From Mycobacterium europaeum (GTDB lineage: Bacteria > Actinomycetota > Actinomycetes > Mycobacteriales > Mycobacteriaceae), in NCBI RefSeq assembly GCF_002102155.1, contig NZ_LQOU01000015.1:1-64000 (forward strand): DNA of 64,000 nucleotides, written 5' to 3'. A program made the position numbers and the translations under genes. The notes below the pieces were generated by a model that saw only the letters and a program-made list of their open reading frames with translations, searched no databases and was not told where the DNA came from. Positions within the stretch are counted from its first letter, which is position 1, and every line of letters begins with the position of its first letter. Positions 31,939 to 41,168 of this stretch are shown in pieces.

Positions 31939-32232
31939 CTAGTCGTCGCTGCGCTGCAGCCCCCGCCGCACCGCGAGCAGCTCGAACTCCGGGTGCGCGG
32001 CCACCAGCCGTTCGGCCGCGTCCAGAACGTCGACCGCGTGGCTCCGGTCGCCGGACACCGTGGCCACCCCGATGCCCGCCCGTCGATACAGCTCCGGTGA
32101 ACCCGTCTCGGCCGCCGACACGCTGAACTTGCGTCGCAGCTCGGCGACCACGGGGCGGATCACCGACCGTTTCTCTTTGAGCGATCGGACGTCGCCCAAC
32201 AGCACGTCGAATTCGAGCCAGCCGACCCACAT
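31939..32232 (-). CDS. DUF503 family protein
   Basis: This 97-residue conserved protein (Rv2117-like) starts WVGWLEFDVLLGDVRSLKEK, the typical DUF503 opening, then RKFSVSAAETGSPELYRRA and an ending EFELLAVRRGLQRSDD. DUF503 proteins resemble ribosome-binding factor folds, and no mycobacterial function is established. ATG 32232 lies 8 bases after the lppK stop, so the two are probably cotranscribed. Confidence 0.88.
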   Translation of the reverse strand: MWVGWLEFDVLLGDVRSLKEKRSVIRPVVAELRRKFSVSAAETGSPELYRRAGIGVATVSGDRSHAVDVLDAAERLVAAHPEFELLAVRRGLQRSDD

Positions 32233-32240
32233 GCCGCGCG

Positions 32241-32819
32241 TCAACCGGGCGGACTCGTCGCCGGGGCGGGCGCCGGTGCCGGGGGCGGGTTGGGCGGCGG
32301 CACCGCCGGCGAACTGCCCAGCGTCAACAGCATCTCGGCGGTTCGCCGGGACAACTGCCAACCGCCTTGAAAGGGCGTGAATTCCATGGGGAAGTGGAAG
32401 CTGCCGTTCGCCGGCTGGGCCGTGTTGACGTCGATCGTCGCCACCACGTCGGAGGGGGTCTTGTCCGACCAGGCGATGTCGTGCGCGACGAAATTCATGG
32501 GCAGGTAGCCGTTGTCGCGCAACGCGTTGCTGAACTTGTCCAGGCTGGCGGCGCTCTCGGGGGTCGCGCCTTCGACCAGGCTCACCTTGTTGATACCGGG
32601 TACGTTCGGGTCGGCCAGCCGGGCCAAGATGTCGGTGAGGGCTTCGGGCGGCGGCAGCGGGGTAGTCGGAGAGACGACAACGGTGCTCGACGTGGCCGGC
32701 GCGGCAGCGGGCGCGGAGGAGGCGATCCTGGGTTGTTGATGCGACGAACATCCGGGGATCCCGACCGCCACCACCACCACGGTGGCGGCGCTCAACGTCG
32801 CGCGCAGGTGCCGGTGCAT
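32241..32819 (-). CDS. lppK: Lipoprotein LppK
   Basis: This 192-residue lipoprotein has a signal peptide [20 protein letters not shown] ending in the lipobox GIPGC (Cys near residue 23). A Ser/Thr/Pro-rich linker precedes a globular domain ([54 protein letters not shown]) and a proline-rich tail. The layout and wording of the domain follow M. tuberculosis LppK (Rv2116), a low-molecular-weight T-cell antigen homologue-type fold (DUF4878-like). ATG 32819 is used; the open frame further upstream has no family match. Confidence 0.85.
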   Translation of the reverse strand: MHRHLRATLSAATVVVVAVGIPGCSSHQQPRIASSAPAAAPATSSTVVVSPTTPLPPPEALTDILARLADPNVPGINKVSLVEGATPESAASLDKFSNALRDNGYLPMNFVAHDIAWSDKTPSDVVATIDVNTAQPANGSFHFPMEFTPFQGGWQLSRRTAEMLLTLGSSPAVPPPNPPPAPAPAPATSPPG

Positions 32820-33129
32820 CCGGTCGATCAGGCGGGTCGCGGGGTCGGGGCGCTTTCCGGGGCGGGTGTCCGCCGCGCGGTGGGGCCAACGGGTGCAACT
32901 GAACTCACACCGCCGGTCGCCACGCCGGCGCCGGTCGTGCCGACTAAGCCCGTGGCGAGGCTTTTTGCGGTCACGGCGGCCCTTTCGATCGGCGAGATTA
33001 GTGGCCGAGGTTACCAGCGTGACGAAAATCTTAACTTTTCGTGGGTATTTGACTCCGCACATCATTGGCCAATCGCCGGTAGCTTTGAAGTATCCACCGC
33101 GCCAATTCGGTGTGGGAAAGGAGCGCAAC
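32820..33129. promoter_or_regulatory. Intergenic region lppK / mpa
   Basis: This 310-base divergent gap holds no convincing gene. Its right third (33020-33100) is AT-richer than average (for example aaaatcttaacttttcgtgg) and should contain the mpa promoter; a TAGCTT at 33080-33085 fits a -10, but I see no well-spaced -35. The mpa ribosome site is aaaggagcg just before 33130. Confidence 0.4.
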
Positions 33130-34959
33130 ATGGGTGGCTCAGAGCGTTCTGAAGCATTCGGTACCCCCAGCGAGTCGGGCATGTCCAGCGGCGATGCTGC
33201 CGAGTTGGAAGAATTGCGCCGCGAGGCAGCGTTGCTGCGCGAGCAACTCGAGCACGCGTCCGGGGCGCAGGGCGGCACCCGCTCGGCGCGCGACGTGCAT
33301 CAGCTCGAAGCGCGCATCGACTCGCTGGCGGCCCGCAACTCGAAGTTGATGGAGACGCTCAAAGAGGCGCGCCAGCAACTACTTGCATTGCGGGAGGAAG
33401 TCGATCGGCTCGGACAACCGCCGAGTGGCTACGGTGTGTTGCTGGGCGCACACGAGGACGACACGGTCGACGTGTTCACCTCGGGTCGCAAGATGCGACT
33501 GACCTGTTCGCCGAACATCGACGTCTCCTCGCTGCGCAAGGGCCAGACGGTTCGCCTCAACGAGGCGCTGACCGTCGTCGAGGCCGGCACCTTCGAATCC
33601 GTCGGCGAGATCTCGACGTTGCGCGAGCTACTGGCCGACGGGCACCGGGCACTGGTCGTCGGCCACGCCGACGAGGAACGCATCGTGTGGCTGGCCGAGC
33701 CGCTGGTCGCCGAGGACCTGCCGGAGGGGCACCCCGACGCGCTCAACGACGACAGCCGCCCGCGCAAGCTGCGGCCGGGCGACTCGTTGCTGGTCGACAC
33801 CAAGGCCGGCTACGCGTTCGAACGCATCCCCAAGGCCGAGGTCGAAGACCTGGTCCTCGAAGAGGTGCCCGACGTCAGCTACTCCGACATCGGCGGCCTG
33901 ACGCGCCAGATCGAGCAGATCCGCGACGCCGTGGAGCTGCCCTTCCTGCACAAGGAGCTGTACCGGGAGTACGCGCTGCGCCCGCCCAAGGGCGTGCTGC
34001 TGTACGGCCCGCCGGGCTGTGGGAAGACGTTGATCGCCAAGGCGGTGGCGAACTCGCTGGCCAAGAAGATGGCCGAGGTGCGCGGCGACGACGCGCGTGA
34101 GGCGAAGTCCTACTTCCTCAACATCAAGGGTCCGGAGCTGCTGAACAAGTTCGTCGGCGAGACCGAGCGCCACATCCGGCTGATCTTCCAGCGGGCGCGG
34201 GAGAAGGCGTCCGAAGGAACGCCGGTGATCGTGTTCTTCGACGAGATGGACTCGATCTTCCGCACCCGCGGCACCGGGGTCTCGTCGGACGTCGAGACCA
34301 CCGTGGTCCCGCAGCTGCTGAGTGAGATCGACGGGGTCGAGGGGCTCGAGAACGTCATCGTGATCGGCGCCTCCAACCGTGAGGACATGATCGACCCCGC
34401 GATCCTGCGGCCCGGCCGCCTGGACGTGAAGATCAAGATCGAGCGGCCCGATGCCGAAGCGGCGCAAGACATCTTCTCGAAGTACCTGGTCGAGTCGCTG
34501 CCGCTGCACGCCGACGACCTCGCCGAGTTCGGCGGGGACCGCACCGCGTGCATCAAGGCGATGATCGAGAAGGTCGTCGAGCGGATGTACGCCGAGATCG
34601 ACGACAACCGGTTCCTGGAGGTCACCTACGCCAACGGTGACAAGGAAGTCATGTACTTCAAGGACTTCAACTCCGGGGCGATGATCCAGAACGTCGTCGA
34701 CCGGGCGAAGAAGAACGCGATCAAGTCGGTGCTGGAGACCGGCCAACCGGGTCTGCGCATCCAGCATCTGCTCGACTCGATCGTCGACGAGTTCGCCGAG
34801 AACGAGGACCTGCCCAATACCACCAACCCCGATGACTGGGCGCGGATTTCGGGTAAGAAGGGCGAGCGGATCGTCTACATCCGCACCCTGGTCACCGGCA
34901 AGAGCTCGAGCGCGTCGCGGGCCATCGACACCGAATCCAACCTCGGCCAGTACCTGTAA
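33130..34959 (+). CDS. mpa: Proteasome-associated AAA+ ATPase Mpa (ARC)
   Basis: Mpa recognises pupylated proteins, unfolds them and feeds them into the 20S proteasome. The 609-residue protein has an N-terminal coiled coil (about residues 20-95, [20 protein letters not shown]), two OB domains, one AAA module with Walker A GPPGCGKT at 293-300 and Walker B FFDEMDS, the arginine-finger region RPGRLDVK, and the C-terminal GQYL whose penultimate tyrosine docks into the proteasome alpha ring. Length and motifs equal M. tuberculosis Mpa. ATG 33130 has a good AAAGGAG site. Confidence 0.98.
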   Translation: MGGSERSEAFGTPSESGMSSGDAAELEELRREAALLREQLEHASGAQGGTRSARDVHQLEARIDSLAARNSKLMETLKEARQQLLALREEVDRLGQPPSGYGVLLGAHEDDTVDVFTSGRKMRLTCSPNIDVSSLRKGQTVRLNEALTVVEAGTFESVGEISTLRELLADGHRALVVGHADEERIVWLAEPLVAEDLPEGHPDALNDDSRPRKLRPGDSLLVDTKAGYAFERIPKAEVEDLVLEEVPDVSYSDIGGLTRQIEQIRDAVELPFLHKELYREYALRPPKGVLLYGPPGCGKTLIAKAVANSLAKKMAEVRGDDAREAKSYFLNIKGPELLNKFVGETERHIRLIFQRAREKASEGTPVIVFFDEMDSIFRTRGTGVSSDVETTVVPQLLSEIDGVEGLENVIVIGASNREDMIDPAILRPGRLDVKIKIERPDAEAAQDIFSKYLVESLPLHADDLAEFGGDRTACIKAMIEKVVERMYAEIDDNRFLEVTYANGDKEVMYFKDFNSGAMIQNVVDRAKKNAIKSVLETGQPGLRIQHLLDSIVDEFAENEDLPNTTNPDDWARISGKKGERIVYIRTLVTGKSSSASRAIDTESNLGQYL

Positions 34960-34973
34960 GGCTGTTCAGCCCA

Positions 34974-35023
34974 CGCCGGCGCTCAAACCTGGCACACCAC
35001 GCGCCACGGTTTGAGTGCCGGCG
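34974..35023. terminator. Strong bidirectional hairpin between mpa and the convergent gene
   Basis: The left arm cgccggcgctcaaacc (34974-34989) pairs with the right arm ggtttgagtgccggcg (35008-35023) with one G-T wobble in 16 pairs, loop of 18 bases. No T-run follows, which is usual for mycobacterial terminators. It lies 15 bases after the mpa stop and 30 bases after the end of the opposite gene, so it could serve both. Confidence 0.7.
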
Positions 35024-35053
35024 AGGTGTTGCTAGCGGTCAGTCCGCCAAGCG

Positions 35054-35695
35054 TCAGCCGGTCACCAGCGAGTAGCTGTTGGTCAGGTTGTCCTGCAGCA
35101 CCTGGGCCGCCCTGCTCCTGGTGTCCACCCGCAGCTCGTCGGTGAGCACCCGCGGCTGGTAGGTCCACCCGGCGGGCAGGTCGAGGCGGTCGGCGAGCCG
35201 CGGCAGGTCGGCCCGCGACAGGTTGGGGTCGGCGACCTGGCTCAGGGTCTGCATCACCCAGTGCTGTCCCTGCGGGTCGATGAGTTCGTAGATCTGCTCG
35301 CCGGCGTTGAAGACGAAGACCGTGTGGCGGTTGACCTTGTTGGGGATGTAGGGCGCCGGATTCATCGACGACAGCAGGACGGTGGCCTGCTGGATCATCT
35401 CGATCCCGCCGAAGGTTTTCGTCACCTGCGGACCCTGGGCTTCCTTTTCGATGGCGTTCATCAGCCAGTACCGGGGACCGTTCAGCAGGGCTGCGGCCAC
35501 ACCGTTTTCGGCGGCGATGGCATGCGGGTCCAGCGCGGACCACAGGTCGGCGGGGCAGTCGTTGAGCGGGAAGCTGTTGTAGACCGTTGCCTGCGGACCG
35601 GCCTCGCCGGCGGTCACGAGCAGCACTTCGCCGTAGCGTTTTCCGGCCAGATCGAGTGCGTGTTTGCCGACGTGGTCGGACTGGGGGGCGGACAC
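35054..35695 (-). CDS. Conserved hypothetical protein (Rv2114-like)
   Basis: This 213-residue protein has no signal peptide or membrane segment. It has LAGKRYGEVLLVTAGEAGPQ near the start, NGPRYWLMNAIEKEA, then HTVFVFNAGEQIYELIDPQG and HWVMQTLSQVADPNLSRADL. The order suggests a soluble alpha/beta protein; I do not recognise a catalytic motif. It matches Rv2114 in position, between mpa and dop on the opposite strand. GTG 35695 is used. A role with the Pup system is possible from location but untested here. Confidence 0.7.
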   Translation of the reverse strand: MSAPQSDHVGKHALDLAGKRYGEVLLVTAGEAGPQATVYNSFPLNDCPADLWSALDPHAIAAENGVAAALLNGPRYWLMNAIEKEAQGPQVTKTFGGIEMIQQATVLLSSMNPAPYIPNKVNRHTVFVFNAGEQIYELIDPQGQHWVMQTLSQVADPNLSRADLPRLADRLDLPAGWTYQPRVLTDELRVDTRSRAAQVLQDNLTNSYSLVTG

Positions 35696-35831
35696 ACGGT
35701 GAAGTTAATCACTGCGGTCGGTGCCGTCAACAGCGGGCGCGGTGGGCGCGCCGGGGAAACGACGCCCCCGCACCGGTGGGTATCGCGTAGGCCGCGGGCG
35801 TGGGCACCGAGCGTGGCGACGGCCACCGCCT

Positions 35832-35932
35832 GCCTCCCCAACGCCCCGCCGCGCGGGGCGCATCGTCGGCGGGCGGAGCTTGATTGCCCGCCTCCTCAAC
35901 GCCCCGCCGCGCGGGGCGCATCGTCGGCGGGC
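35832..35932. repeat. Two 43-bp GC-rich palindromic direct repeats
   Basis: Copies at 35832-35874 and 35890-35932 differ at one base. Each contains acgccccgccgcgcggggcg, in which cgcccc and ggggcg can pair, followed by catcgtcggcgggc. The second copy ends 13 bases before dop. Their spacing start to start is 58 bases. They could be terminator-like hairpins or a minisatellite. Confidence 0.85.
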
Positions 35933-35945
35933 CTACGCTTAGGCC

Positions 35946-37454
35946 ATGCAACGGATTATCGGGACGGAGGTCGAGTACGGCATCTCCTCACCGTCGGACC
36001 CGACGGCCAACCCGATCCTCACCTCGACCCAGGCGGTGCTGGCCTATGCCGCCGCCGCCGGCATCCAGCGCGCGAAGCGCACCCGCTGGGACTACGAGGT
36101 GGAATCACCGCTGCGGGACGCCCGCGGTTTCGATCTGAGTCGTTCGGCCAGCCCGCCACCGGTGGTCGACGCCGACGAGGTCGGCGCGGCCAACATGATC
36201 TTGACCAACGGGGCGCGGCTCTACGTCGACCATGCCCACCCCGAATACTCGGCGCCCGAGTGCACCGACCCGCTGGACGCGGTCATCTGGGACAAGGCCG
36301 GCGAGCGGGTCATGGAGGCCGCCGCCCGGCACGTCGCCAGCGTGCCCGGGGCCGCCAAGCTGCAGCTGTACAAGAACAACGTCGACGGCAAAGGCGCCTC
36401 CTACGGCGCCCACGAGAACTACTTGATGTCGCGGCAGACGCCGTTCTCGTCCATCATCGCCGGGCTGACCCCGTTTCTGGTGTCCCGGCAGGTGGTGACC
36501 GGCTCCGGCCGGGTCGGCATCGGGCCCTCCGGTGACGAGCCCGGCTTCCAGCTGTCCCAGCGCTCGGACTACATCGAGGTCGAGGTCGGCCTCGAGACCA
36601 CGCTCAAGCGCGGCATCATCAACACCCGCGACGAACCGCACGCCGACGCCGACCGGTACCGCCGGCTGCACGTCATCATCGGCGACGCCAACCTCGCCGA
36701 GACGTCGACCTACCTGAAACTGGGCACCACGGCGTTGGTCCTCGACCTGATCGAAGTCGGCCCGGAACACGGCATCGACCTGAGCGACCTCGTTCTGGCC
36801 CGCCCGGTGCATGCGGTCCACGCGATCAGCCGCGACCCGTCGCTGCGGGCCGCGGTGGCCCTGGCCGACGGGCGCGAGCTGACCGGCCTTGCCTTGCAAC
36901 GGATTTACCTGGACCGGGTGGCCAAGTTGGTCGACAGCCGCGACCCCGATCCCCGCGCGGCCGACATCGTGGAGACCTGGGCGCAGGTGCTCGACCAACT
37001 CGAGCGCGACCCGATGGAATGCGCCGAGGTGCTCGACTGGCCCGCCAAGCTGCGCCTGCTCGAGGGTTTCCGGCAGCGGGAGAACCTGAGCTGGTCGGCG
37101 CCGCGGCTGCACCTCGTCGACCTGCAGTATTCCGACGTTCGGCTGGACAAGGGGCTGTACAACCGCCTTGTCGCGCGGGGTTCGATGAAGCGTCTGGTCA
37201 CCGAGCACCAGGTGCTCGAGGCGGTGGACAACCCGCCGACCGACACCCGCGCGTACTTCCGCGGTGAATGCCTGCGCAGGTTCGGCGCCGACATCGCGGC
37301 GGCCAGCTGGGACTCGGTGATCTTCGACCTGGGCGGCGACTCGCTGGTGCGCATTCCGACGCTCGAGCCGCTGCGCGGCAGCAAGGCGCACGTCGGGGCG
37401 TTGCTGGACTCGGTGGACAGCGCCGCCGAACTGGTGGAACAACTCACCAGCTAA
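35946..37454 (+). CDS. dop: Deamidase/depupylase of Pup, Dop
   Basis: Dop converts the C-terminal Gln of Pup to Glu and also removes Pup from substrates. The 502-residue protein is a glutamine-synthetase-like carboxylate-amine ligase relative. It begins [17 protein letters not shown] (with the metal-binding Glu pair), contains the long Dop loop around [38 protein letters not shown] and [23 protein letters not shown] 35946 opens the dop-pup-prcB-prcA-pafA series. The Dop type is recognised by its extra loop and length relative to PafA (452). Confidence 0.97.
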   Translation: MQRIIGTEVEYGISSPSDPTANPILTSTQAVLAYAAAAGIQRAKRTRWDYEVESPLRDARGFDLSRSASPPPVVDADEVGAANMILTNGARLYVDHAHPEYSAPECTDPLDAVIWDKAGERVMEAAARHVASVPGAAKLQLYKNNVDGKGASYGAHENYLMSRQTPFSSIIAGLTPFLVSRQVVTGSGRVGIGPSGDEPGFQLSQRSDYIEVEVGLETTLKRGIINTRDEPHADADRYRRLHVIIGDANLAETSTYLKLGTTALVLDLIEVGPEHGIDLSDLVLARPVHAVHAISRDPSLRAAVALADGRELTGLALQRIYLDRVAKLVDSRDPDPRAADIVETWAQVLDQLERDPMECAEVLDWPAKLRLLEGFRQRENLSWSAPRLHLVDLQYSDVRLDKGLYNRLVARGSMKRLVTEHQVLEAVDNPPTDTRAYFRGECLRRFGADIAAASWDSVIFDLGGDSLVRIPTLEPLRGSKAHVGALLDSVDSAAELVEQLTS

Positions 37455-37574
37455 GCCGGTTAGACCGGGGAACGTCGGGGTTGACCGGTAGGGTAGAGAA
37501 ATACCAGCGGGCAGTGTGGCTCTCAGGAACCAGGCAAGCCGCTGAACAAGTTCAGATGAAGCAGGAGGCCGGCG

Positions 37575-37769
37575 ATGGCTCAAGAGCAGACCAAGCGTGG
37601 CGGTGGTGGTGGCGAGGACGACGACTTCGCCGACAGCACGGCCGCGGGCCAAGAGCGCCGCGAGAAGCTAGCCGAGGACACCGACGATCTGCTCGACGAG
37701 ATCGACGACGTCCTCGAGGAGAACGCCGAAGACTTCGTCCGGGCATACGTCCAAAAGGGCGGACAGTGA
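37575..37769 (+). CDS. pup: Prokaryotic ubiquitin-like protein Pup
   Basis: Pup is the 64-residue disordered tag attached to lysines of proteins bound for the proteasome. The N-terminus [17 protein letters not shown] is flexible and needed for degradation; the central helix ([20 protein letters not shown]) binds Mpa; the protein ends VQKGGQ. The terminal Gln means Dop must deamidate it before PafA can ligate it. ATG 37575; the stop overlaps the prcB GTG. Confidence 0.98.
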   Translation: MAQEQTKRGGGGGEDDDFADSTAAGQERREKLAEDTDDLLDEIDDVLEENAEDFVRAYVQKGGQ

Positions 37770-38644
37770 CCTGGCCCTTCTCCGATCGCCTGTCCACTAA
37801 CTCCGCACTCCCGGCAAATCCCGCCGTAGACCTGTCATCCTTTGCTGACTTTCTGCGCCGTCAGGCGCCGGAGCTGCTGCCGACCGGCCTCGGCGGCGGC
37901 GCGCAGGCCGATGGGGCCGGCTCGCAGCTGCCGCACGGGACCACCATCGTCGCCCTGAAATACCCCGGTGGCGTGGTCATCGCCGGGGACCGGCGTTCCA
38001 CCCAGGGCAACATGATCGCCGGGCGCGACGTGAAAAAGGTGTACGTCACCGACGACTACACCGCCACGGGCATCGCGGGCACCGCGGCCATCGCGGTGGA
38101 GTTCGCCCGCCTCTACGCGGTGGAACTCGAGCACTACGAGAAGCTCGAGGGTGTGCCGCTGACGTTTGCCGGAAAGGTGAACCGGCTCGCGATCATGGTG
38201 CGCGGCAACCTGGCCGCGGCGATGCAGGGCCTGGTGGCCCTGCCGCTGCTGGCCGGCTACGACATCGACGCGCCCGACCCCGAGGGGGCCGGCCGGATCG
38301 TCTCCTTCGACGCCGCCGGCGGCTGGAACCTCGAGGAGGAGGGCTACCAGTCGGTCGGTTCAGGGTCGATCTTCGCCAAGTCGTCGATAAAGAAGTTGTA
38401 CTCACAGGTGACCGATGCCGATTCCGCACTGCGGGTCGCCATCGAGGCGCTCTACGACGCGGCCGACGACGATTCGGCGACCGGCGGCCCTGACCTGGTC
38501 CGCGGCATCTACCCTTCAGCGGTTACCATCAGCGCCGACGGCGCGGCGGAAGTGCCGGAGCGCCGGATCGCCGAATTGGCCCGCGAGGTCATCCAGAGTC
38601 GCTCGCGCGCAGACACTTTCGGCCCCGACGGCGGTGAAAAGTGA
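37766..38644 (+). CDS. prcB: Proteasome beta subunit PrcB
   Basis: PrcB is the proteolytic subunit of the 20S proteasome. The 292-residue precursor has a ~58-residue propeptide, and autocleavage at [13 protein letters not shown] exposes the catalytic Thr59. Downstream are [15 protein letters not shown], the Lys-containing [17 protein letters not shown] segment and [17 protein letters not shown] 37766 overlaps the pup stop (GTGA), giving coupled translation. The prcA start overlaps its stop. Confidence 0.97.
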   Translation: MTWPFSDRLSTNSALPANPAVDLSSFADFLRRQAPELLPTGLGGGAQADGAGSQLPHGTTIVALKYPGGVVIAGDRRSTQGNMIAGRDVKKVYVTDDYTATGIAGTAAIAVEFARLYAVELEHYEKLEGVPLTFAGKVNRLAIMVRGNLAAAMQGLVALPLLAGYDIDAPDPEGAGRIVSFDAAGGWNLEEEGYQSVGSGSIFAKSSIKKLYSQVTDADSALRVAIEALYDAADDDSATGGPDLVRGIYPSAVTISADGAAEVPERRIAELAREVIQSRSRADTFGPDGGEK

Positions 38645-39435
38645 GCTTCCCGTATTTCATATCGCCCGAACAGGCGATGCGCGAGCGCAGCGAGCTCGCG
38701 CGCAAGGGCATCGCACGCGGCAAGAGCGTGGTGGCGCTGGTTTACGCCGGGGGCGTGCTCTTTGTGGCGGAGAACCCGTCGCGGTCCCTGCAGAAGATCA
38801 GCGAACTCTACGATCGCGTGGGCTTCGCGGCCGCCGGCAAGTTCAACGAGTTCGACAACCTGCGCCGCGGCGGGATCCAGTTCGCCGACACCCGCGGGTA
38901 CGCCTACGACCGCCGCGACGTCACGGGACGCCAGCTGGCCAACGTCTACGCGCAGACCCTGGGCACCATCTTCACCGAGCAGGCCAAGCCCTACGAAGTC
39001 GAGCTGTGCGTTGCTGAGGTGGCGCATTACGGCGAGACGAAACCTCCTGAGCTGTACCGGATCACCTACGACGGCTCGATCGCCGACGAGCCGCATTACG
39101 TGGTGATGGGCGGTACCACCGAGCCGATCACCACCGCGCTCAAGGAGTCCTACGCCGAGAACGCCGACCTGCGCGACGCGACGCAGATCGCCGTGAAGGC
39201 GTTGCGGGCCGGCAGCGGGAACGGATCCAGCGAGGATCAGCCCTCTCCCGACGTGGGCAGCCTGGAGGTCGCCATCCTCGACGTCAGCCGGCCGCGACGA
39301 GCGTTCCGGCGGATCAACCGCGCCACCCTGGAAAGCTTGCTGCAAGACGGCGATTCGAAGCAGCCGGAAACCAAAGGCGAAGCCCCGGAAACCAACGGCG
39401 AAGCCCCGGAAACCAACGGCGGCTCCGCGGGCTGA
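38641..39435 (+). CDS. prcA: Proteasome alpha subunit PrcA
   Basis: PrcA forms the outer rings and gate of the 20S proteasome. The 264-residue protein starts [20 protein letters not shown], the N-terminal gating segment, followed by [20 protein letters not shown] and [19 protein letters not shown]. It is ~16 residues longer than the M. tuberculosis protein because of a C-terminal tail with three (PETNGEA)-type repeats. GTG 38641 overlaps the prcB stop. The extended tail lies on the outer surface where Mpa and other caps dock, so it may affect access. Confidence 0.96.
   Translation: MSFPYFISPEQAMRERSELARKGIARGKSVVALVYAGGVLFVAENPSRSLQKISELYDRVGFAAAGKFNEFDNLRRGGIQFADTRGYAYDRRDVTGRQLANVYAQTLGTIFTEQAKPYEVELCVAEVAHYGETKPPELYRITYDGSIADEPHYVVMGGTTEPITTALKESYAENADLRDATQIAVKALRAGSGNGSSEDQPSPDVGSLEVAILDVSRPRRAFRRINRATLESLLQDGDSKQPETKGEAPETNGEAPETNGGSAG
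39364..39426 (+). repeat. Coding 21-bp tandem repeat (x3) in prcA
   Basis: Three 21-base units of the type ccggaaaccaacggcgaagc run to the last codons of prcA and encode [14 protein letters not shown] and PETNGGS. Copy number can change without losing frame. Confidence 0.9.
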
Positions 39436-39615
39436 ATCGGGCGGCATCGGCCCGGCCGGTGGTGCTCGCTCAGGGCGGAACGCTCGGCTGGCTGCGCGAC
39501 GCCGACGTTGCCGGCCAGCGTTCTTGGCGGCCGAGACGCCTCGGCGTGAAACTCGTCGGACCCGTAGGCGCGGCTTCCGCACCGTCCCGGTCGGAGAACC
39601 AGTACCCTCGATTAC

Positions 39616-40974
39616 GTGCAGCGGCGAATCATGGGCATCGAGACCGAGTTCGGTGTCACCTGCACCTTCCACGGACATCGGCGCCTGTCTCCGGACGAGG
39701 TAGCTCGCTATCTCTTCCGCCGCGTCGTGTCCTGGGGGCGCAGCTCCAACGTTTTCCTGCGCAACGGCGCCCGCCTGTATCTCGACGTGGGCAGCCATCC
39801 GGAGTACGCGACGGCCGAGTGCGACAGCCTGGTGCAGCTGGTCACCCACGACCGCGCCGGTGAATGGGTGCTCGAGGACCTGCTGATCGACGCCGAGCAG
39901 CGGCTCGCCGACGAGGGCATCGGCGGCGACATCTACCTGTTCAAGAACAACACCGATTCGGCGGGCAACTCCTACGGCTGCCACGAGAACTACCTGATCG
40001 TGCGGGCCGGTGAGTTCTCCCGGATCTCCGACGTGCTGTTGCCGTTCCTGGTCACCCGCCAGCTGATCTGCGGTGCCGGCAAGGTGCTGCAGACGCCCAA
40101 GGCGGCGACGTTCTGCCTGTCGCAGCGCGCCGAGCACATCTGGGAGGGCGTCTCCTCGGCGACCACCCGCAGCCGGCCGATCATCAACACCCGCGACGAG
40201 CCGCACGCCGACGCCGAGAAGTACCGGCGGCTGCACGTGATCGTCGGCGACTCGAACATGTGCGAGACCACCACCATGCTCAAGGTGGGGACCGCCGCAC
40301 TGGTGCTGGAGATGATCGAGGCCGGCGTTCCTTTCCGCGACTTCTCGCTGGACAACCCGATCCGGGCCATCCGCGAGGTCAGCCACGACATCACCGGCCG
40401 ACGGCCGGTGCGGCTCGCGGGCGGGCGTCAGGCCAGCGCGCTCGACATCCAGCGCGAGTACTACAGCCGCGCCGTCGAGCACCTGCAGACTCGGGAGCCC
40501 AACGCCCAGATCGAGCAGGTCGTCGACCTGTGGGGCCGCCAGCTCGACGCCGTCGAGAGCCAGGACTTCGCCAAGGTCGACACCGAGATCGACTGGGTCA
40601 TCAAGCGCAAGCTGTTCCAGCGCTACCAGGACCGCTACAACATGGAGTTGTCCGACCCGAAGATCGCCCAGCTGGACCTGGCCTACCACGACATCAAGCG
40701 GGGTCGGGGTGTGTTCGACCTGCTGCAACGCAAGGGCCTCGCGGCGCGCGTCACCACCGACGAGGAGATCGCGGAGGCGGTCGACCATCCGCCGCAGACG
40801 ACCCGCGCCCGGCTGCGCGGCGAGTTCATCAGCGCCGCCCAGGCCGCGGGCCGTGACTTCACCGTCGACTGGGTCCACCTCAAGCTCAACGACCAGGCCC
40901 AGCGCACGGTGTTGTGCAAGGACCCCTTCCGCGCGGTCGACGAGCGGGTCAAGCGGCTGATCGCCAGCATGTAG
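39616..40974 (+). CDS. pafA: Pup--protein ligase PafA
   Basis: PafA joins the deamidated Pup C-terminus to substrate lysines using ATP. The 452-residue protein is a glutamine-synthetase-like ligase: [20 protein letters not shown] (metal-binding glutamates), [20 protein letters not shown] (catalytic Asp region), [20 protein letters not shown] and [23 protein letters not shown] 39616 gives the length of the M. tuberculosis enzyme. It follows prcA by 180 bases with no gene between, whereas in H37Rv a block of unrelated genes separates the two. Confidence 0.97.
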   Translation: MQRRIMGIETEFGVTCTFHGHRRLSPDEVARYLFRRVVSWGRSSNVFLRNGARLYLDVGSHPEYATAECDSLVQLVTHDRAGEWVLEDLLIDAEQRLADEGIGGDIYLFKNNTDSAGNSYGCHENYLIVRAGEFSRISDVLLPFLVTRQLICGAGKVLQTPKAATFCLSQRAEHIWEGVSSATTRSRPIINTRDEPHADAEKYRRLHVIVGDSNMCETTTMLKVGTAALVLEMIEAGVPFRDFSLDNPIRAIREVSHDITGRRPVRLAGGRQASALDIQREYYSRAVEHLQTREPNAQIEQVVDLWGRQLDAVESQDFAKVDTEIDWVIKRKLFQRYQDRYNMELSDPKIAQLDLAYHDIKRGRGVFDLLQRKGLAARVTTDEEIAEAVDHPPQTTRARLRGEFISAAQAAGRDFTVDWVHLKLNDQAQRTVLCKDPFRAVDERVKRLIASM

Positions 40975-40992
40975 CCCGCCTGTTCCCTCAGT

Positions 40993-41098
40993 CACATCAG
41001 CCCCACCAGGGCAGGCCATGCTCGACGCGCGAACGTGATATCGCCGGCGCTATCAACTTTGCGAGGGCGGTAATGCCCGCCAGCTCGTGGCTGATGTG
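40993..41098. other. Structured intergenic segment after pafA
   Basis: A perfect 10-bp inverted repeat, cacatcagcc (40993-41002) and ggctgatgtg (41089-41098), encloses an inner hairpin ggcgg-ccgcc around 41066-41081 (ggcggtaatgcccgcc). The segment lies in the 194-base pafA-pafB gap. It may be a terminator, an mRNA structure or an unrecognised small RNA; I see no reading frame in it. Confidence 0.4.
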
Positions 41099-41150
41099 GC
41101 GCATGTGAAGGCTGCGACTTGCCAACCGGTGCAGGCGCCGGCGAGTCACC

Positions 41151-41160
41151 GGTTATAACC
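41151..41160 (+). promoter_or_regulatory. Palindromic -10 region of a leaderless pafB promoter
   Basis: ggttataacc is a perfect 10-base palindrome that contains the -10-like TATAAC (41154-41159). It ends 8 bases before ATG 41169, the start used by other PafB proteins, and no Shine-Dalgarno sequence is present, so transcription could begin at the A of the start codon. Confidence 0.5.
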
Positions 41161-41168
41161 TGATGCGA

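Noticed and set aside
33628..34767. 379-codon minus-strand frame inside mpa
   Set aside because: Antisense shadow of the AAA+ domain; no family pattern and no ribosome site.
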